Below are positions 32,434 through 41,066 of a stretch of 46,521 bases of DNA, one piece after another. Position 1 is the first letter of the stretch. The number at the start of each line of letters is the position of its first letter. The DNA comes from Faecalicatena contorta. GTDB taxonomy: Bacteria > Bacillota > Clostridia > Lachnospirales > Lachnospiraceae. Made by a program: the position numbers and the translations under genes. The notes below the pieces were generated by a model, which was given only the letters and a program-made list of their open reading frames with translations, had not been told where the DNA came from and ran no database searches. Location: contig NZ_JAFBIX010000025.1 of NCBI RefSeq assembly GCF_021531895.1, forward strand, positions 1 to 46,521. Reading direction: 5' to 3'.

Positions 32434-33285
32434 ATGAATAAGATTACAATGACTTTACAGGCGGATCATCTGATTCTGGAAGCGTTGAAAGAAGATATTT
32501 CCAGTGAGGATGTAACCACGAATTCTGTGATGAAAAAAGCGGTGAAAGGCGAAGTGGATCTAATCTGCAAACAGGATGGAATTATCGCCGGGCTTGAGGT
32601 ATTTGCCAGAGTGTTCCAGTTGCTGGATGCAGATACAGAGGTTCAGTTGTATTGTAAAGATGGAGACGAAGTGAAAAATGGACAGCTGATGGGAAAGGTT
32701 CTTGGTGATATCCGTGTCCTGTTATCTGGTGAGCGGGTTGCCTTGAATTATCTTCAGCGTATGAGCGGAATTGCGACCTATACGCATTCGGTCGCATCAC
32801 TGTTAGAAGGCAGTCATACGAAACTGTTGGATACTCGTAAGACAACGCCGAACATGAGGATTTTTGAAAAATATGCAGTTCGCGTAGGCGGAGGATATAA
32901 TCATCGGTATAATCTGTCGGATGGAGTATTGCTGAAGGATAATCATATTGGTGCAGCCGGCAGTGTGACGAAAGCGGTTCAGATGGCAAAGGAATATGCT
33001 CCTTTTGTGAGAAAGATTGAAGTGGAAGTGGAGAATCTGGATATGGTGAGAGAAGCGGTTGAAGCAGGCGCAGATATCATCATGCTTGATAATATGTCTA
33101 CAGAAGAGATGCAAGAGGCAATCCGTATCATAGATGGACGCGCCAAGACAGAATGTTCAGGAAATGTTACCAGAGAGAATATCGGACGTCTGACATCCTT
33201 GGGCGTGGATTATATTTCCAGCGGAGCTTTGACTCATTCTGCACCAATATTAGATATTTCCCTAAAGAATCTTCATGTGGTATAA
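32434..33285 (+). CDS. nadC: Nicotinate-nucleotide pyrophosphorylase NadC
   Basis: The product is 283 residues. It converts quinolinate and PRPP to nicotinate mononucleotide with loss of CO2. Diagnostic motifs: GERVALNYLQRMSGIATYTH, LLDTRKTTPNMRIFEKYAVR followed by VGGGYNHRYNLSDGVLLKDNH, and the barrel end VDYISSGALTHSAP. The length is normal and GAAGGAG precedes the ATG. Third gene of the nad operon. Confidence 0.97.
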   Translation: MNKITMTLQADHLILEALKEDISSEDVTTNSVMKKAVKGEVDLICKQDGIIAGLEVFARVFQLLDADTEVQLYCKDGDEVKNGQLMGKVLGDIRVLLSGERVALNYLQRMSGIATYTHSVASLLEGSHTKLLDTRKTTPNMRIFEKYAVRVGGGYNHRYNLSDGVLLKDNHIGAAGSVTKAVQMAKEYAPFVRKIEVEVENLDMVREAVEAGADIIMLDNMSTEEMQEAIRIIDGRAKTECSGNVTRENIGRLTSLGVDYISSGALTHSAPILDISLKNLHVV

Positions 33286-33362
33286 TAGCTGTGCAGACAA
33301 TGAGTGCTGCAAGGAAAACCAGCAAAAGAGTTCGTATATGATCAGGGAGGTGAGAAGCATTT

Positions 33363-33872
33363 ATGACTGGTTCTGAAAGAAGAACAGAGATTATCCGGCA
33401 GATACAAGCAAGTGCAGTGCCGGTGTCAGGAAGCAGGCTGGCTTCCACATATGAAGTAAGCCGCCAGGTCATTGTGCAGGACATTGCATTGATTCGTGCG
33501 GCGGGTTACGATATCATCTCCACAAACCGGGGATATATCTTGAATACTCCGAAGACGGTCAGCAGAGTATTTAAAGTACAGCATACCGATGATCAATTGG
33601 AAGAAGAATTGTGCGCCATCGTTGATCTGGGGGGCTGTGTAGAAAATGTTATGGTCAATCACCGGGTATATGGTCATATCGAGGCAGAACTTCATATTAA
33701 TTCCAGAAGAAAAGTGGGAGAATTTATGGAAGATATCCGAAGTGGCAAGTCCAGTCCGTTGAAGAATATAACATCTAACTATCATTATCATAAGGTTACT
33801 GCAGACAGCGAAGATACTCTAGATATGATAGAGAACACCTTAAAAGAGAAAAAGTTTTTAATAAAAACGTAA
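33363..33872 (+). CDS. niaR: NiaR-type repressor of NAD biosynthesis
   Basis: The product is 169 residues. The N-terminal HTH_11 domain (RRTEIIRQIQASAVPVSGSR, LASTYEVSRQVIVQDIALIR) is followed by a 3H domain (about residues 75-165) whose three conserved His are visible in VNHRVYGHIEAELH and a late HKVTADS segment. 3H-domain proteins of the NiaR/YrxA family bind nicotinic acid and a metal, and repress nad genes and niacin uptake. Its place as last gene of nadABC fits autoregulation of the operon. GGGAGGTGAG precedes the ATG. Confidence 0.93.
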   Translation: MTGSERRTEIIRQIQASAVPVSGSRLASTYEVSRQVIVQDIALIRAAGYDIISTNRGYILNTPKTVSRVFKVQHTDDQLEEELCAIVDLGGCVENVMVNHRVYGHIEAELHINSRRKVGEFMEDIRSGKSSPLKNITSNYHYHKVTADSEDTLDMIENTLKEKKFLIKT

Positions 33873-33905
33873 GACAGTGCTTTATCCCAGCACTGTCTTT
33901 TCGTT
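33871..33905. terminator. Bidirectional terminator between niaR and convergent gene
   Basis: AAGACAGTGCT (33871-33881) pairs with AGCACTGTCTT (33889-33899); T-rich tails occur on both strands (TTTCGTTTCTT, and ACGTTTTTATT on the minus strand). It begins at the niaR stop and overlaps the last codons of the minus-strand gene. Confidence 0.9.
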
Positions 33906-36228
33906 TCTTACATCAGAGTATAGATGTATTCCTTTTCCATGCAGGTTGTAGACTCGGATGATATCCGTATATTCTCTGCAGTCGGGAAGAATGTTGGTCA
34001 ATACATTTGGTTCATCTTTGAAGAAGTCCTTATTGAAATGGATTGTTCTATTATTGTCAAAGATGGCGGTATAAAAAATCTCTGCTTCTACCAGATCCTG
34101 AAACATATGGCTACCGTAAGAAAGTTCTGGCATGTAACCGACTTCACTGTCAGACATCTCGCAGATGGCATGGAAATGATGAATCTCCGCAAATGTTACT
34201 GGAACGCCAAGTTCTGGTGAGGATGTGCCGATTCTTCCCGGAACGAAGAGCATAAGTTTCTCGTTGCTTTTTCGGAAATAATGATTGATGTCACCGATAA
34301 TACGAGCAATGTCCGGTTTTTGCTTATATGGACATTGATAGTAGCCCTTGGAGTCTACCCATACAATGTAGTCAATCCGTTCAGACTGGGATCCTCCCAT
34401 GGAGGAATTGGTCACAGAGAAGACGGTCTGTTCCTTTGGAAAATCTGGAACGGTGACTGCGTCCCGTGATGTACCGATCTGAAGCGGACGGCATTGAAGC
34501 AGGTTGAAGACGAATTCACCGGAAGCATTGCTGTTGATCGTAAATTCAATATCCACCGGATAATTATATGCGTTTTGCAATGTGCGAAGAAGAGACTTCA
34601 TACATTCGGTAAATGCTTTATTCCGAACAAGACCTTCACAACTTGCGAAGAGGATCTCACGATGCTGTCCTCGTTCCCGGAAGGTTCGTTCTGCATCAAA
34701 ATCATGTTCCAGAACCATTCGTTTATACCATGGATCCATATAAGGAGTAACCTCTTTGACCGAACGGGTGGCAAGTGCCTTATTCCGGTAGTCAATCAGA
34801 TCTACATAACGCTGGGAGTATTGATGCTTTGCCCAACTGTCGGTCAGGGTAGAACTTTCTGGCTGAGCCAGATTGACAATTCGTGGATAATCTCCTTCGG
34901 TACGGTCGACCGCACGGGTTCCGAGCCCCATGACAAGTCGCAGCATTCCGCAGGAAGCATCCAGAGAATCGCTCCAGCGATAGGAACTGTAGGAATAACC
35001 GACGCCGGCAGCATTGGGCATCAGAAAATCTTCGTACATGGAACCGGATACACGCTGAATCAAAAGAGCCATCTGTTCATCCTTATAACCAAACCCGCGC
35101 TGTTTCCGGTATTCCAGTGCAGACAGATTCATGGTACTGGCATATACGGTGCGGACAGCATTTTCCAGTTCCGTCAGACGCTCGGTGATATCACCAGTGT
35201 TAATGCAGAAGACAGATTCATATTTTCCGGCAAATGCATTTCCAAAACCGTCTTCCTGAAGACTGCTGGAGCGGACAATGATCGGGCGTTGCCCAAAATA
35301 TTCTAACATACGAATAAACTGTTGCCTTGTTGCTTCTGGAAAGACTCCGTTTTTGAATGCTTCTTCGATCTGAGGGGCCAGATGAAAGTATCCTTCTTTT
35401 GTCTTTTGACTGATATGAAGACGCCAGAACTTATTATGTACAATATACGTATAGAAGACATCTGAACCAAGATAATAGGAGTCATGTGGTTCCATGTGTT
35501 GAAATACTTCTGGCGCATCTTTGGCAACGATTTTTCTCGCGAGAAGCATGCCACAGGCTTTTCCACCGATACTTCCGGTTCCGATCATACGATTATAGAT
35601 ATGAAAATAATCCTCTGGTTCAAAATATGTCTTCAACAATTCCAGAATCTTTGGATCACGTGACATCATATTCTGGCAGAAGGTATCTTCTGTCTCTGCG
35701 GAAAAAGTACGGTCTTTATGGTAAATGCGGCTGGCGTCCGATACGAAACGTTCCCAACTGTCCAGGTTCTGATTTTCATAGATGCGAGTCATGTTGTCCA
35801 CCAGGGTGTAAAATCGGCTGACTTCATATCCTCCGCGCAGAGGTAGAAAAGAACCATCCTTTGTAATGTATTGGTGTGGAAGGAACATATTTGGTGAATA
35901 ACGATTCCATACTTTGAGCGGATTGATATACAAGCTGTTGGCATCGCTATAGACGTCCAGAAGAAGCTGAGTCGTCTCCTGAATACGGGCAATTGCATCG
36001 AAAGAGTGGAGCCCGCGAAGAATTGGAAAATAAGCGACAGTATTTAGTTCAAACAGATAAGGACAGGTTACCTGGAAAAAATTTCCCATCATCAGGTCGG
36101 TGGCCCATGCAGCCTGCAAGTCCGACAGACAGTCAAAGATATCATACGACATTGTCGCCCAGACGAATATTATCAAGGATGGAATCCAGGCCGGAAAGCC
36201 CAGATGAAATTCGTTCAAATGTACTCAA
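33882..36228 (-). pseudogene. PEP/pyruvate-binding-domain protein with N-terminal deletion and frameshift
   Basis: The long frame (from 36218) has from about residue 24 a PPDK/PEP-synthase-like protein: VTCPYLFELNTVAYFPILRG, IGTGSIGGKACGMLLARKIV, then the ATP-grasp part FGQRPIIVRSSSLQEDGFGN and AFAGKYESVFCINTG. The family start is found in another frame: TTG 36228 after GGAGGG reads STFERISSGLSGLDSILDNI, then RLGDNVV and stops at 36142. Family members continue GDNVVWQV and have about 150 more residues of a KaiC/RecA-like domain there. A deletion joining GTATG sequences thus removed that part and shifted the frame. An internal ATG at 36152 could still give a shortened protein. Confidence 0.8.
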
Positions 36229-36383
36229 AATAATCCCTCCTACGAAAGTTTAACTTAATGTTAGTATACAAGATTTTTTTCAAAAAAGGATAGATTTTCT
36301 CATTTTTTCATTTTCTCCTTGTAAATTCACAAAACAACATCTAAAATAGTCCTATTAGGTCAAAAACAGAAAGGACAATATAT

Positions 36384-37232
36384 ATGGAAATGATAAAGGA
36401 CGTGATACTGGATACCGGTCTGGATTGCTTGAAAATGCTGCCATATTTATTTGTAGCCTTTATATTGATAGAAGCACTGGAGCATTATTCTGGTGAATTT
36501 ACAGAAAAGGTTCTGGCAAAAGTAGGAAAGGCAGGTCCGATCTTTGGAGCGGTCGCAGGATGCATCCCTCAGTGTGGATTCTCCGTTATGGCAGCGAATC
36601 TTTACGCAGGAGGAATTATTTCCGTGGGGACACTTCTGTCTGTATTTATTGCAACTTCAGATGAGGCAATCTTAATTATGCTGGGGAATCCTGATGCTGT
36701 ACAAGAAGTTGGGATATTGCTTGTGGCAAAAGTGGTGATCGCTATTGTTGCAGGATATGTGATAGACATTTTCTTTCAAAAGAAGATATCCATACCAAAA
36801 GAAAGTGGAAATCTCTGCGATGAATGTGGATGTCATGAAGAAGAGTCTGCGATTTTAAAACCGGCATGGCATCATACAATCAAAATATTTGTGTATTTGT
36901 TGGTATTTACTGGAGTACTGAATCTTTGCATAGAGATTTTCGGAATTGAACAATTATCTACATTTTTGCTTGGAGATACAATCTTTCAGCCATTCATAGC
37001 TGCAGTTATTGGACTGATCCCTAATTGTGCGGCTTCTGTGATTCTGACACAGCTATATTTAAACGGAGCAATCTCTTTTGCATCTGTTATTGCAGGTTTG
37101 TGTACCGGGGCGGGAATTGGACTGGTCGTATTGTTTAAAATTAACAGAGAGAAAAAAGAAAATCTAAAAATAGTAGGAGTTCTGTATATTATTTCGGTGA
37201 TCGCAGGGGTTATTTTGGAAATATTTGCCTAA
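36384..37232 (+). CDS. Putative metal transporter (PF11449 / ArsP_2-like)
   Basis: The product is 282 residues with about eight to ten hydrophobic segments in two similar halves, each containing a Gly-Cys/Asn pair motif: VAGCIPQCGFSVMAANLYAG in the first and IGLIPNCAASVILTQLYLNG in the second. The loop has a Cys/His-rich insert (NLCDECGCHEEES) that probably binds a metal. This layout matches the 'putative manganese transporter / arsenic efflux' family PF11449. AGAAAGGACA precedes the ATG. I looked for a Mn riboswitch upstream and saw none. Direction and metal are not certain. Confidence 0.8.
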   Translation: MEMIKDVILDTGLDCLKMLPYLFVAFILIEALEHYSGEFTEKVLAKVGKAGPIFGAVAGCIPQCGFSVMAANLYAGGIISVGTLLSVFIATSDEAILIMLGNPDAVQEVGILLVAKVVIAIVAGYVIDIFFQKKISIPKESGNLCDECGCHEEESAILKPAWHHTIKIFVYLLVFTGVLNLCIEIFGIEQLSTFLLGDTIFQPFIAAVIGLIPNCAASVILTQLYLNGAISFASVIAGLCTGAGIGLVVLFKINREKKENLKIVGVLYIISVIAGVILEIFA

Positions 37233-37264
37233 GAAAAAGGGGATAGCATAGTGAGGAGCGAAAA

Positions 37265-37292
37265 TTGCTTTTTTGAAAAAGTGTGCTATAAT
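37265..37292 (+). promoter_or_regulatory. Promoter of DUF6465 gene
   Basis: TTGCTT (37265-37270), 16-base spacer, TATAAT (37287-37292), about 48 bases before the start codon. Confidence 0.6.
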
Positions 37293-37339
37293 AACTTGAA
37301 CTAGGTGATGAGGCTTAGGAAGATTGAGGAGGAATTATC

Positions 37340-37762
37340 ATGGCCACAAAGAAAGTAACACCAGCAACTAATGAAACTGTAAAAGAAACTGCAGCAACAA
37401 ACACAGCGACAAAGGTAGCTCCGGAAGCAAAAGCTGAACCGGCTAAGACCCCCGCAGAAAAGAAAGCAACAGAGAAAAAGACACCTGAGAAGAAAGCACC
37501 TGCAAAAAAGGCAGCAACAACAGCCAAGAAAACAACAACTAAAAAAACAACAGCGAAAAAAGAAATCAAAGTAAGTACTTATGTTCAGTGTTATGGAAAA
37601 CAGGTAGAAGAAAAAGAAATCATTGCCAGCGTAAAAAAATCATGGACAAAATCCGGCAAAAAAGTTGGCGATATTAAGACAATGGAATTATATATTAAGC
37701 CTGAAGAAAATGCTGTTTACTATGTAATTAACGGAACAGAGACAGGCGCAGTTGAATTCTAG
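37340..37762 (+). CDS. DUF6465 protein with Lys/Ala-rich histone-H1-like tail
   Basis: The product is 140 residues. Residues 1-75 are low-complexity Lys/Ala/Thr/Pro (KAPAKKAATTAKKTTTKKTT) like histone H1 tails, suggesting nucleic acid or polyanion binding. Residues about 78-140 are a compact conserved domain (STYVQCYGKQVEEKEIIASV, MELYIKPEENAVYYVINGT) found in Lachnospiraceae proteins of family DUF6465. GAGGAGG precedes the ATG. It has its own promoter and terminator, so it is a single-gene unit. Function unknown; a nucleoid-associated role is a guess from the tail. Confidence 0.85.
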   Translation: MATKKVTPATNETVKETAATNTATKVAPEAKAEPAKTPAEKKATEKKTPEKKAPAKKAATTAKKTTTKKTTAKKEIKVSTYVQCYGKQVEEKEIIASVKKSWTKSGKKVGDIKTMELYIKPEENAVYYVINGTETGAVEF

Positions 37763-37783
37763 CAAGTTTAGTGTGATGTTGGA

Positions 37784-37817
37784 AAGTCCCTCGAATTTCG
37801 AAGGGACTTCTTTTTTT
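37784..37817 (+). terminator. Intrinsic terminator of DUF6465 gene
   Basis: AAGTCCCTCGAA, loop TTT, a nearly perfect complementary arm CGAAGGGACTT, then CTTTTTTT. It lies 22 bases after the stop codon. Confidence 0.92.
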
Positions 37818-37839
37818 GAACAAAAAGGTACAGGGCAAA

Positions 37840-37890
37840 ATTCAATTGGGGACGTAGTATTTTTGCAAAATACTACGTCCCCAATTGAAT
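37840..37890. repeat. Perfect palindromic repeat with 24-bp arms
   Basis: Arm 1 (37840-37863, containing CAATTGGGGACGTAGTA) and arm 2 (37867-37890) are exact complements around a TGC loop. There is no T run, and the true terminator lies just upstream, so this is not a terminator. GGGGACGTAGT-type palindromes resemble REP-like dispersed elements mobilised by REP-associated Y1 transposases. Arm 2 ends in TTGAAT, which serves as -35 of the next promoter. Confidence 0.85.
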
Positions 37891-37914
37891 AAAAGTGGTA
37901 AATAATGTTATAAT
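37885..37914 (+). promoter_or_regulatory. Promoter with -35 box inside the palindromic repeat
   Basis: TTGAAT (37885-37890, end of the palindrome), 18-base spacer, TATAAT (37909-37914), 45 bases before the next start codon. Confidence 0.65.
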
Positions 37915-37958
37915 GGTAGCGGTAAAAATAAGTAATAGGGGACAAAGGAGATATTGGC

Positions 37959-38780
37959 ATGGAAGAAATGATGAACCTGATGGGAAGTGACTTGCTGGGA
38001 ATGTTAGGAGAAAACGGCAATGTATTTCTGGCATGGACCAGACAGATGTTAATGATTGCTTTGATTGTGACTATTGTAATAGGTTTGGCAATCTGTTTCT
38101 TTGGATTGAAGATAGTAAGAGTCCTTACGGCAATTGTTGGTTTAGTTGTGGGAGCGGTGATTGGAGGCGTCGTGGCGCTGATGATCGGACTTAATGATAC
38201 AGCACTCTTGGCGGTGATCGGAGTGAGTGCGGTTATTGTTGCGGTGTTGTTTGCATGGCTGCGTCGTTTGGGGATTTTTTTCCTGATTCTCTTTTATGTG
38301 TTTGGTGTCTGTGCTTCGCTTGTGGGTGTTAAGCCTGTATTTTTGTTGATTATTTATTTTGTTGTTGCTTTGGTATTGGCAGTTTTGTCTGTTTTTTGGA
38401 CAACACCGCTTGTTATTATTGTAACTGGACTAGAGGGCGGAGTATCAGCAGGTCTGGCGATTGCCTCGTTGGCAGGTTTGAATCAGAATGTGTGGATTGG
38501 CTATGGAATCAGTATTTTAATCGCATTGATTGGAATGTGGGTGCAGTTCATGATGCAGTCCAGGAAGGTTGGAAAAAAAGAAAAAGTGTACTCCAGAAAA
38601 GTGAAAGAAGAAGTCTCCAGAGAGTCGGAAGTTGAGAAGGCAAGAATGATGCTGGATGATGAAGAGGATGAAGAGGATGTTTTTGAAGATCCAGAAGAAG
38701 TGAAAAAAGTACCAAAAGAAAATGATACAGAAGATGAAGAAGATGATGATATAGAAATATTTAACACGGAAGAATTATAA
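37959..38780 (+). CDS. TMEM198/DUF4203-like multi-spanning membrane protein
   Basis: The product is 273 residues with about seven hydrophobic segments between residues 25 and 200, including glycine-rich ones (TAIVGLVVGAVIGGVVALMI), which match the DUF4203/TM7SF3-TMEM198-like domain. The C-terminal 70 residues are charged and very acidic (DDEEDEEDVFEDPEEV; EDEEDDDIEIFNTEEL) and cytosolic by the positive-inside rule. CAAAGGAGA precedes the ATG. The function in bacteria is unknown. It is transcribed from the promoter next to the palindromic repeat. Confidence 0.75.
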   Translation: MEEMMNLMGSDLLGMLGENGNVFLAWTRQMLMIALIVTIVIGLAICFFGLKIVRVLTAIVGLVVGAVIGGVVALMIGLNDTALLAVIGVSAVIVAVLFAWLRRLGIFFLILFYVFGVCASLVGVKPVFLLIIYFVVALVLAVLSVFWTTPLVIIVTGLEGGVSAGLAIASLAGLNQNVWIGYGISILIALIGMWVQFMMQSRKVGKKEKVYSRKVKEEVSRESEVEKARMMLDDEEDEEDVFEDPEEVKKVPKENDTEDEEDDDIEIFNTEEL

Positions 38781-38795
38781 GTCCCGATTATGACA

Positions 38796-38835
38796 CACCT
38801 CTCCTGATATAGTAGTGACTATAGAAGGAGAGGTG
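38796..38835 (+). promoter_or_regulatory. Hairpin that sequesters the ribosome binding site of the next small gene
   Basis: CACCTCTCCT (38796-38805) pairs perfectly with AGGAGAGGTG (38826-38835). The second arm is the Shine-Dalgarno of the small gene at 38843. The loop is 20 bases. The following CTTTATT is only a weak T run. It could be a terminator for the previous gene, a translational switch, or both. Confidence 0.65.
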
Positions 38836-38842
38836 CTTTATT

Positions 38843-39016
38843 ATGGGTAAAAAGAAGAATATGATAATTGCAATACTTGGATGTGTATTGCAGATATTAA
38901 TGATGGTGACGTATAGTTTTTCTTCAATGCAGATATCAGGAGTTGTTTATATCATTGCATGGCTGGTATGTGCATTGATTGTAAGAAATGTATTAAATGA
39001 AAAAAAGGTAATTTAA
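38843..39016 (+). CDS. Small two-helix membrane protein, 57 residues
   Basis: The product begins MGKKKNMIIAILGCVLQILM and has two hydrophobic helices (MIIAILGCVLQILMMVTY; ISGVVYIIAWLVCALIV) with charged ends. AAGGAGAGG precedes the ATG by about eight bases, inside a hairpin arm. No family is recognised. It lies 62 bases after the DUF4203-like gene in the same orientation, so it may be read from the same transcript. Confidence 0.65.
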   Translation: MGKKKNMIIAILGCVLQILMMVTYSFSSMQISGVVYIIAWLVCALIVRNVLNEKKVI

Positions 39017-39096
39017 TCCATAGCCATCCGGTTTTATTGTATTTTAAAGCAAATGTGATATAATAGTTTTAGAATATGAATGAAGGAGGCCTTGTT

Positions 39097-39933
39097 ATGA
39101 AGATCGATATGCATTGTCATGTAAAAGAGGGTTCTATAGACAGTAAAGTGGGATTGGATGAATATATCACCAAGCTAAAAGAACAAGGCTTTGACGGTAT
39201 GTTGATTACCGACCATGATACTTACAAAGGATACCGTCACTGGAAGTATGATATGAAAGGAAAGGTTCACGAGGATTTTGTAGTATTAAAAGGAATCGAA
39301 TATGATACCTGTGATGCGGGTCACATTATCTGTATTATGCCTGAAGGGGTGAAGATGCGCCTTTTGGAACTGCGAGGTATGCCGGTAAGTATGCTGATTG
39401 ATTTTGTTCATCGTCATGGTGGAATCCTGGGACCGGCTCATCCATGTGGCGGAAAGTATCTTAGCTTTACGAATACGAAGCGCTTCTACAAATCACCGGA
39501 GATCATAAAACGGTTTGATTTTATCGAGGCTTTTAATGCTTGTGAACCAGCAGAGTCCAATGAGGGTGCAATGAAGCTGGCTAAAAAGTATAAAAAGCCG
39601 GGGATTGGAGGCAGTGATTCACATAAGCTGGAATGTGTGGGACTTGCCTATACAGAATTACCGGAATATGTAACTTGTGAGACGGAGTTGATTTCCCTGA
39701 TACGCAGAAAAGTTCCGATAGAAGCTGGCGGAACTCTGTATGGAAAGACGACAAAGGATAAGATGGGAAAGGCAGATAAGATCCTGACTTATTCATTCTG
39801 GTTCTACAATAAAGGCGGTGAATTGCTGAGACGGCGTAAGCGGAAGGAAAAAGGGCAGATTGAGAATCCGGTAGATCCTATAGATCCTATAGAGATTCCA
39901 TATCTGCGTTTTCAGAACAGATTGTCAGAGTAA
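39097..39933 (+). CDS. PHP-domain metal-dependent phosphoesterase
   Basis: The product is 278 residues. The PHP motifs are in order: MKIDMHCHVKEGS (two His), GFDGMLITDHDTYKGYRHWK (DHD), a middle GPAHPCGG (His), and GIGGSDSHKLECVG (D-H pair). These residues bind two or three metal ions that hydrolyse a phosphoester, possibly a nucleoside 3',5'-bisphosphate or RNA end. AAGGAGG fits the ATG at 39097, not the one at 39076. It has its own terminator. Confidence 0.9.
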   Translation: MKIDMHCHVKEGSIDSKVGLDEYITKLKEQGFDGMLITDHDTYKGYRHWKYDMKGKVHEDFVVLKGIEYDTCDAGHIICIMPEGVKMRLLELRGMPVSMLIDFVHRHGGILGPAHPCGGKYLSFTNTKRFYKSPEIIKRFDFIEAFNACEPAESNEGAMKLAKKYKKPGIGGSDSHKLECVGLAYTELPEYVTCETELISLIRRKVPIEAGGTLYGKTTKDKMGKADKILTYSFWFYNKGGELLRRRKRKEKGQIENPVDPIDPIEIPYLRFQNRLSE

Positions 39934-39970
39934 TATCTTATGATATAGAAGATAATAAAGCATGTTGAAC

Positions 39971-40012
39971 ATCGGAAAGATATCTGGGGTGCAGATATTC
40001 TTTCCGATTGTT
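39971..40012 (+). terminator. Hairpin terminator after PHP gene
   Basis: ATCGGAAAGATATCTG pairs with CAGATATTCTTTCCGAT with one bulge, followed by TGTTTGTGTTT. The stem is long; the T tract is imperfect. Confidence 0.7.
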
Positions 40013-40040
40013 TGTGTTTGGAAACTAAAAGATTTACTAT

Positions 40041-40069
40041 TTGACGGAAACTGTAATGTGAAGTATACT
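40041..40069 (+). promoter_or_regulatory. Promoter of PF06541 gene
   Basis: TTGACG (40041-40046), 17-base spacer, TATACT (40064-40069), 31 bases before the start codon. Confidence 0.75.
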
Positions 40070-40100
40070 TTCTAGATAAGAATTTGAAGGGAGTTGACGT

Positions 40101-41012
40101 ATGCAGACATATTTTTTTATACTTTATTTCTTTACATATGGCTTTTTCGGATGGTGTACAGAAGTTGCTTACGCAGCTACGCAACAGAGAAAATTTGTAA
40201 ACCGGGGATTTTTAAATGGTCCGATCTGTCCGGTTTATGGAATCGGAGTCGGAGTGGTCGTTCAGTTCCTGACACCATTTGAAAATAACTTATTCCTCCT
40301 TTATATAACCTCAATAATTGTAGTAACAGTGATTGAGGGACTGACCGGCTATCTGATGGATAAATTATTTCACCATAAATGGTGGGATTATACGAATCAG
40401 CCATTGAATATCGGGGGATATGTATGCCTGTTGTTCTCCCTTGCCTGGGGTGTTGCGTGCGTGATCATTGTAAAGGTGATTCATCCGTTCATCCACAAAG
40501 TGTTGGCGTGGATTCCTGTGAAGGTTGGAATTGCTCTGAGTGTGTTGCTTGGGATGACTCTGGTTGTTGATATTGTTGTAACTGTTTCGGCAGTGTTGAA
40601 GCTGAACAGACGCCTGGAAGCAATGGAGAAGATTGCGGCAGAATTGAGAGAATTCTCCGACAAGGTTGGAGAAAATATATACGAAAATGTCATGGAAACT
40701 ATGGAATTCCAGGAAGAAGCCAAGAAACAGCTGGATTCGGCAGCTTTGGAACTGCGTGAGAAGCTGGAGACGGTATCTGAAGAACAGAAGACCCGCATGG
40801 CAGAACAAAAAGAACGGATTACTGAGCAGAAGAATCGCATGGCAGAACAAAAGGCCCGTATAGAAGAGTTGAAAACAAAATATGCGGAGCTGGCAGGACG
40901 CAGTACAAGAGTCAGTATTCGTCTGGTAAAAGCATTCCCGAAGATGGAATCCAGACACCACAAAGAGATTTTAGAAGAATTGAAACTTCGTGTAAAAAAG
41001 AACCGGAAGTAA
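40101..41012 (+). CDS. Putative ABC-transporter type IV membrane protein (PF06541) with coiled coil
   Basis: The product is 303 residues. Residues 1-165 are a membrane domain with about five helices; FFTYGFFGWCTEVAYAATQQ, NRGFLNGPICPVYGIGVGVV and KWWDYTNQPLNIGGYVCLLF are the diagnostic PF06541 motifs. Residues about 170-270 form a charged coiled coil with tandem repeats of the type MAEQKERITEQKNRMAEQKA. No ATPase gene is nearby, and the name 'ABC permease' for this family is provisional. GAAGGGAG precedes the ATG. Terminator overlaps the stop. Confidence 0.85.
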   Translation: MQTYFFILYFFTYGFFGWCTEVAYAATQQRKFVNRGFLNGPICPVYGIGVGVVVQFLTPFENNLFLLYITSIIVVTVIEGLTGYLMDKLFHHKWWDYTNQPLNIGGYVCLLFSLAWGVACVIIVKVIHPFIHKVLAWIPVKVGIALSVLLGMTLVVDIVVTVSAVLKLNRRLEAMEKIAAELREFSDKVGENIYENVMETMEFQEEAKKQLDSAALELREKLETVSEEQKTRMAEQKERITEQKNRMAEQKARIEELKTKYAELAGRSTRVSIRLVKAFPKMESRHHKEILEELKLRVKKNRK

Positions 41013-41026
41013 TCCGGTTCTTTTTT
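40998..41026 (+). terminator. Intrinsic terminator overlapping the PF06541 stop
   Basis: AAGAACCGGA, loop AGTAA, TCCGGTTCTT then TTTT. The first arm encodes the last residues and the stop codon lies in the loop. Confidence 0.95.
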
Positions 41027-41037
41027 GAACGGTGGTA

Positions 41038-41066
41038 TTGACAAAATAAGAAAATATAGATATGAT
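41038..41066 (+). promoter_or_regulatory. Promoter of the thioester-domain adhesin
   Basis: TTGACA (41038-41043), 17-base spacer, TATGAT (41061-41066). It leaves a leader of about 155 bases before the start codon at 41229, longer than usual, with a small GGGG/CCCC hairpin near 41107-41117. No riboswitch class recognised. Confidence 0.75.

Noticed and set aside
34494-35306. 270-codon plus-strand ORF
   Set aside because: It is antisense to the conserved part of the PEP/pyruvate-binding-domain gene and has no recognisable motif.
36228-36383. Mn or other riboswitch before the PF11449 transporter
   Set aside because: The leader is AT-rich without the conserved loops of the yybP-ykoY class; only promoter-like sequence is visible.
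37840-37890. Intrinsic terminator
   Set aside because: There is no T run, a complete terminator already lies 23 bases upstream, and the arms are much longer than needed.
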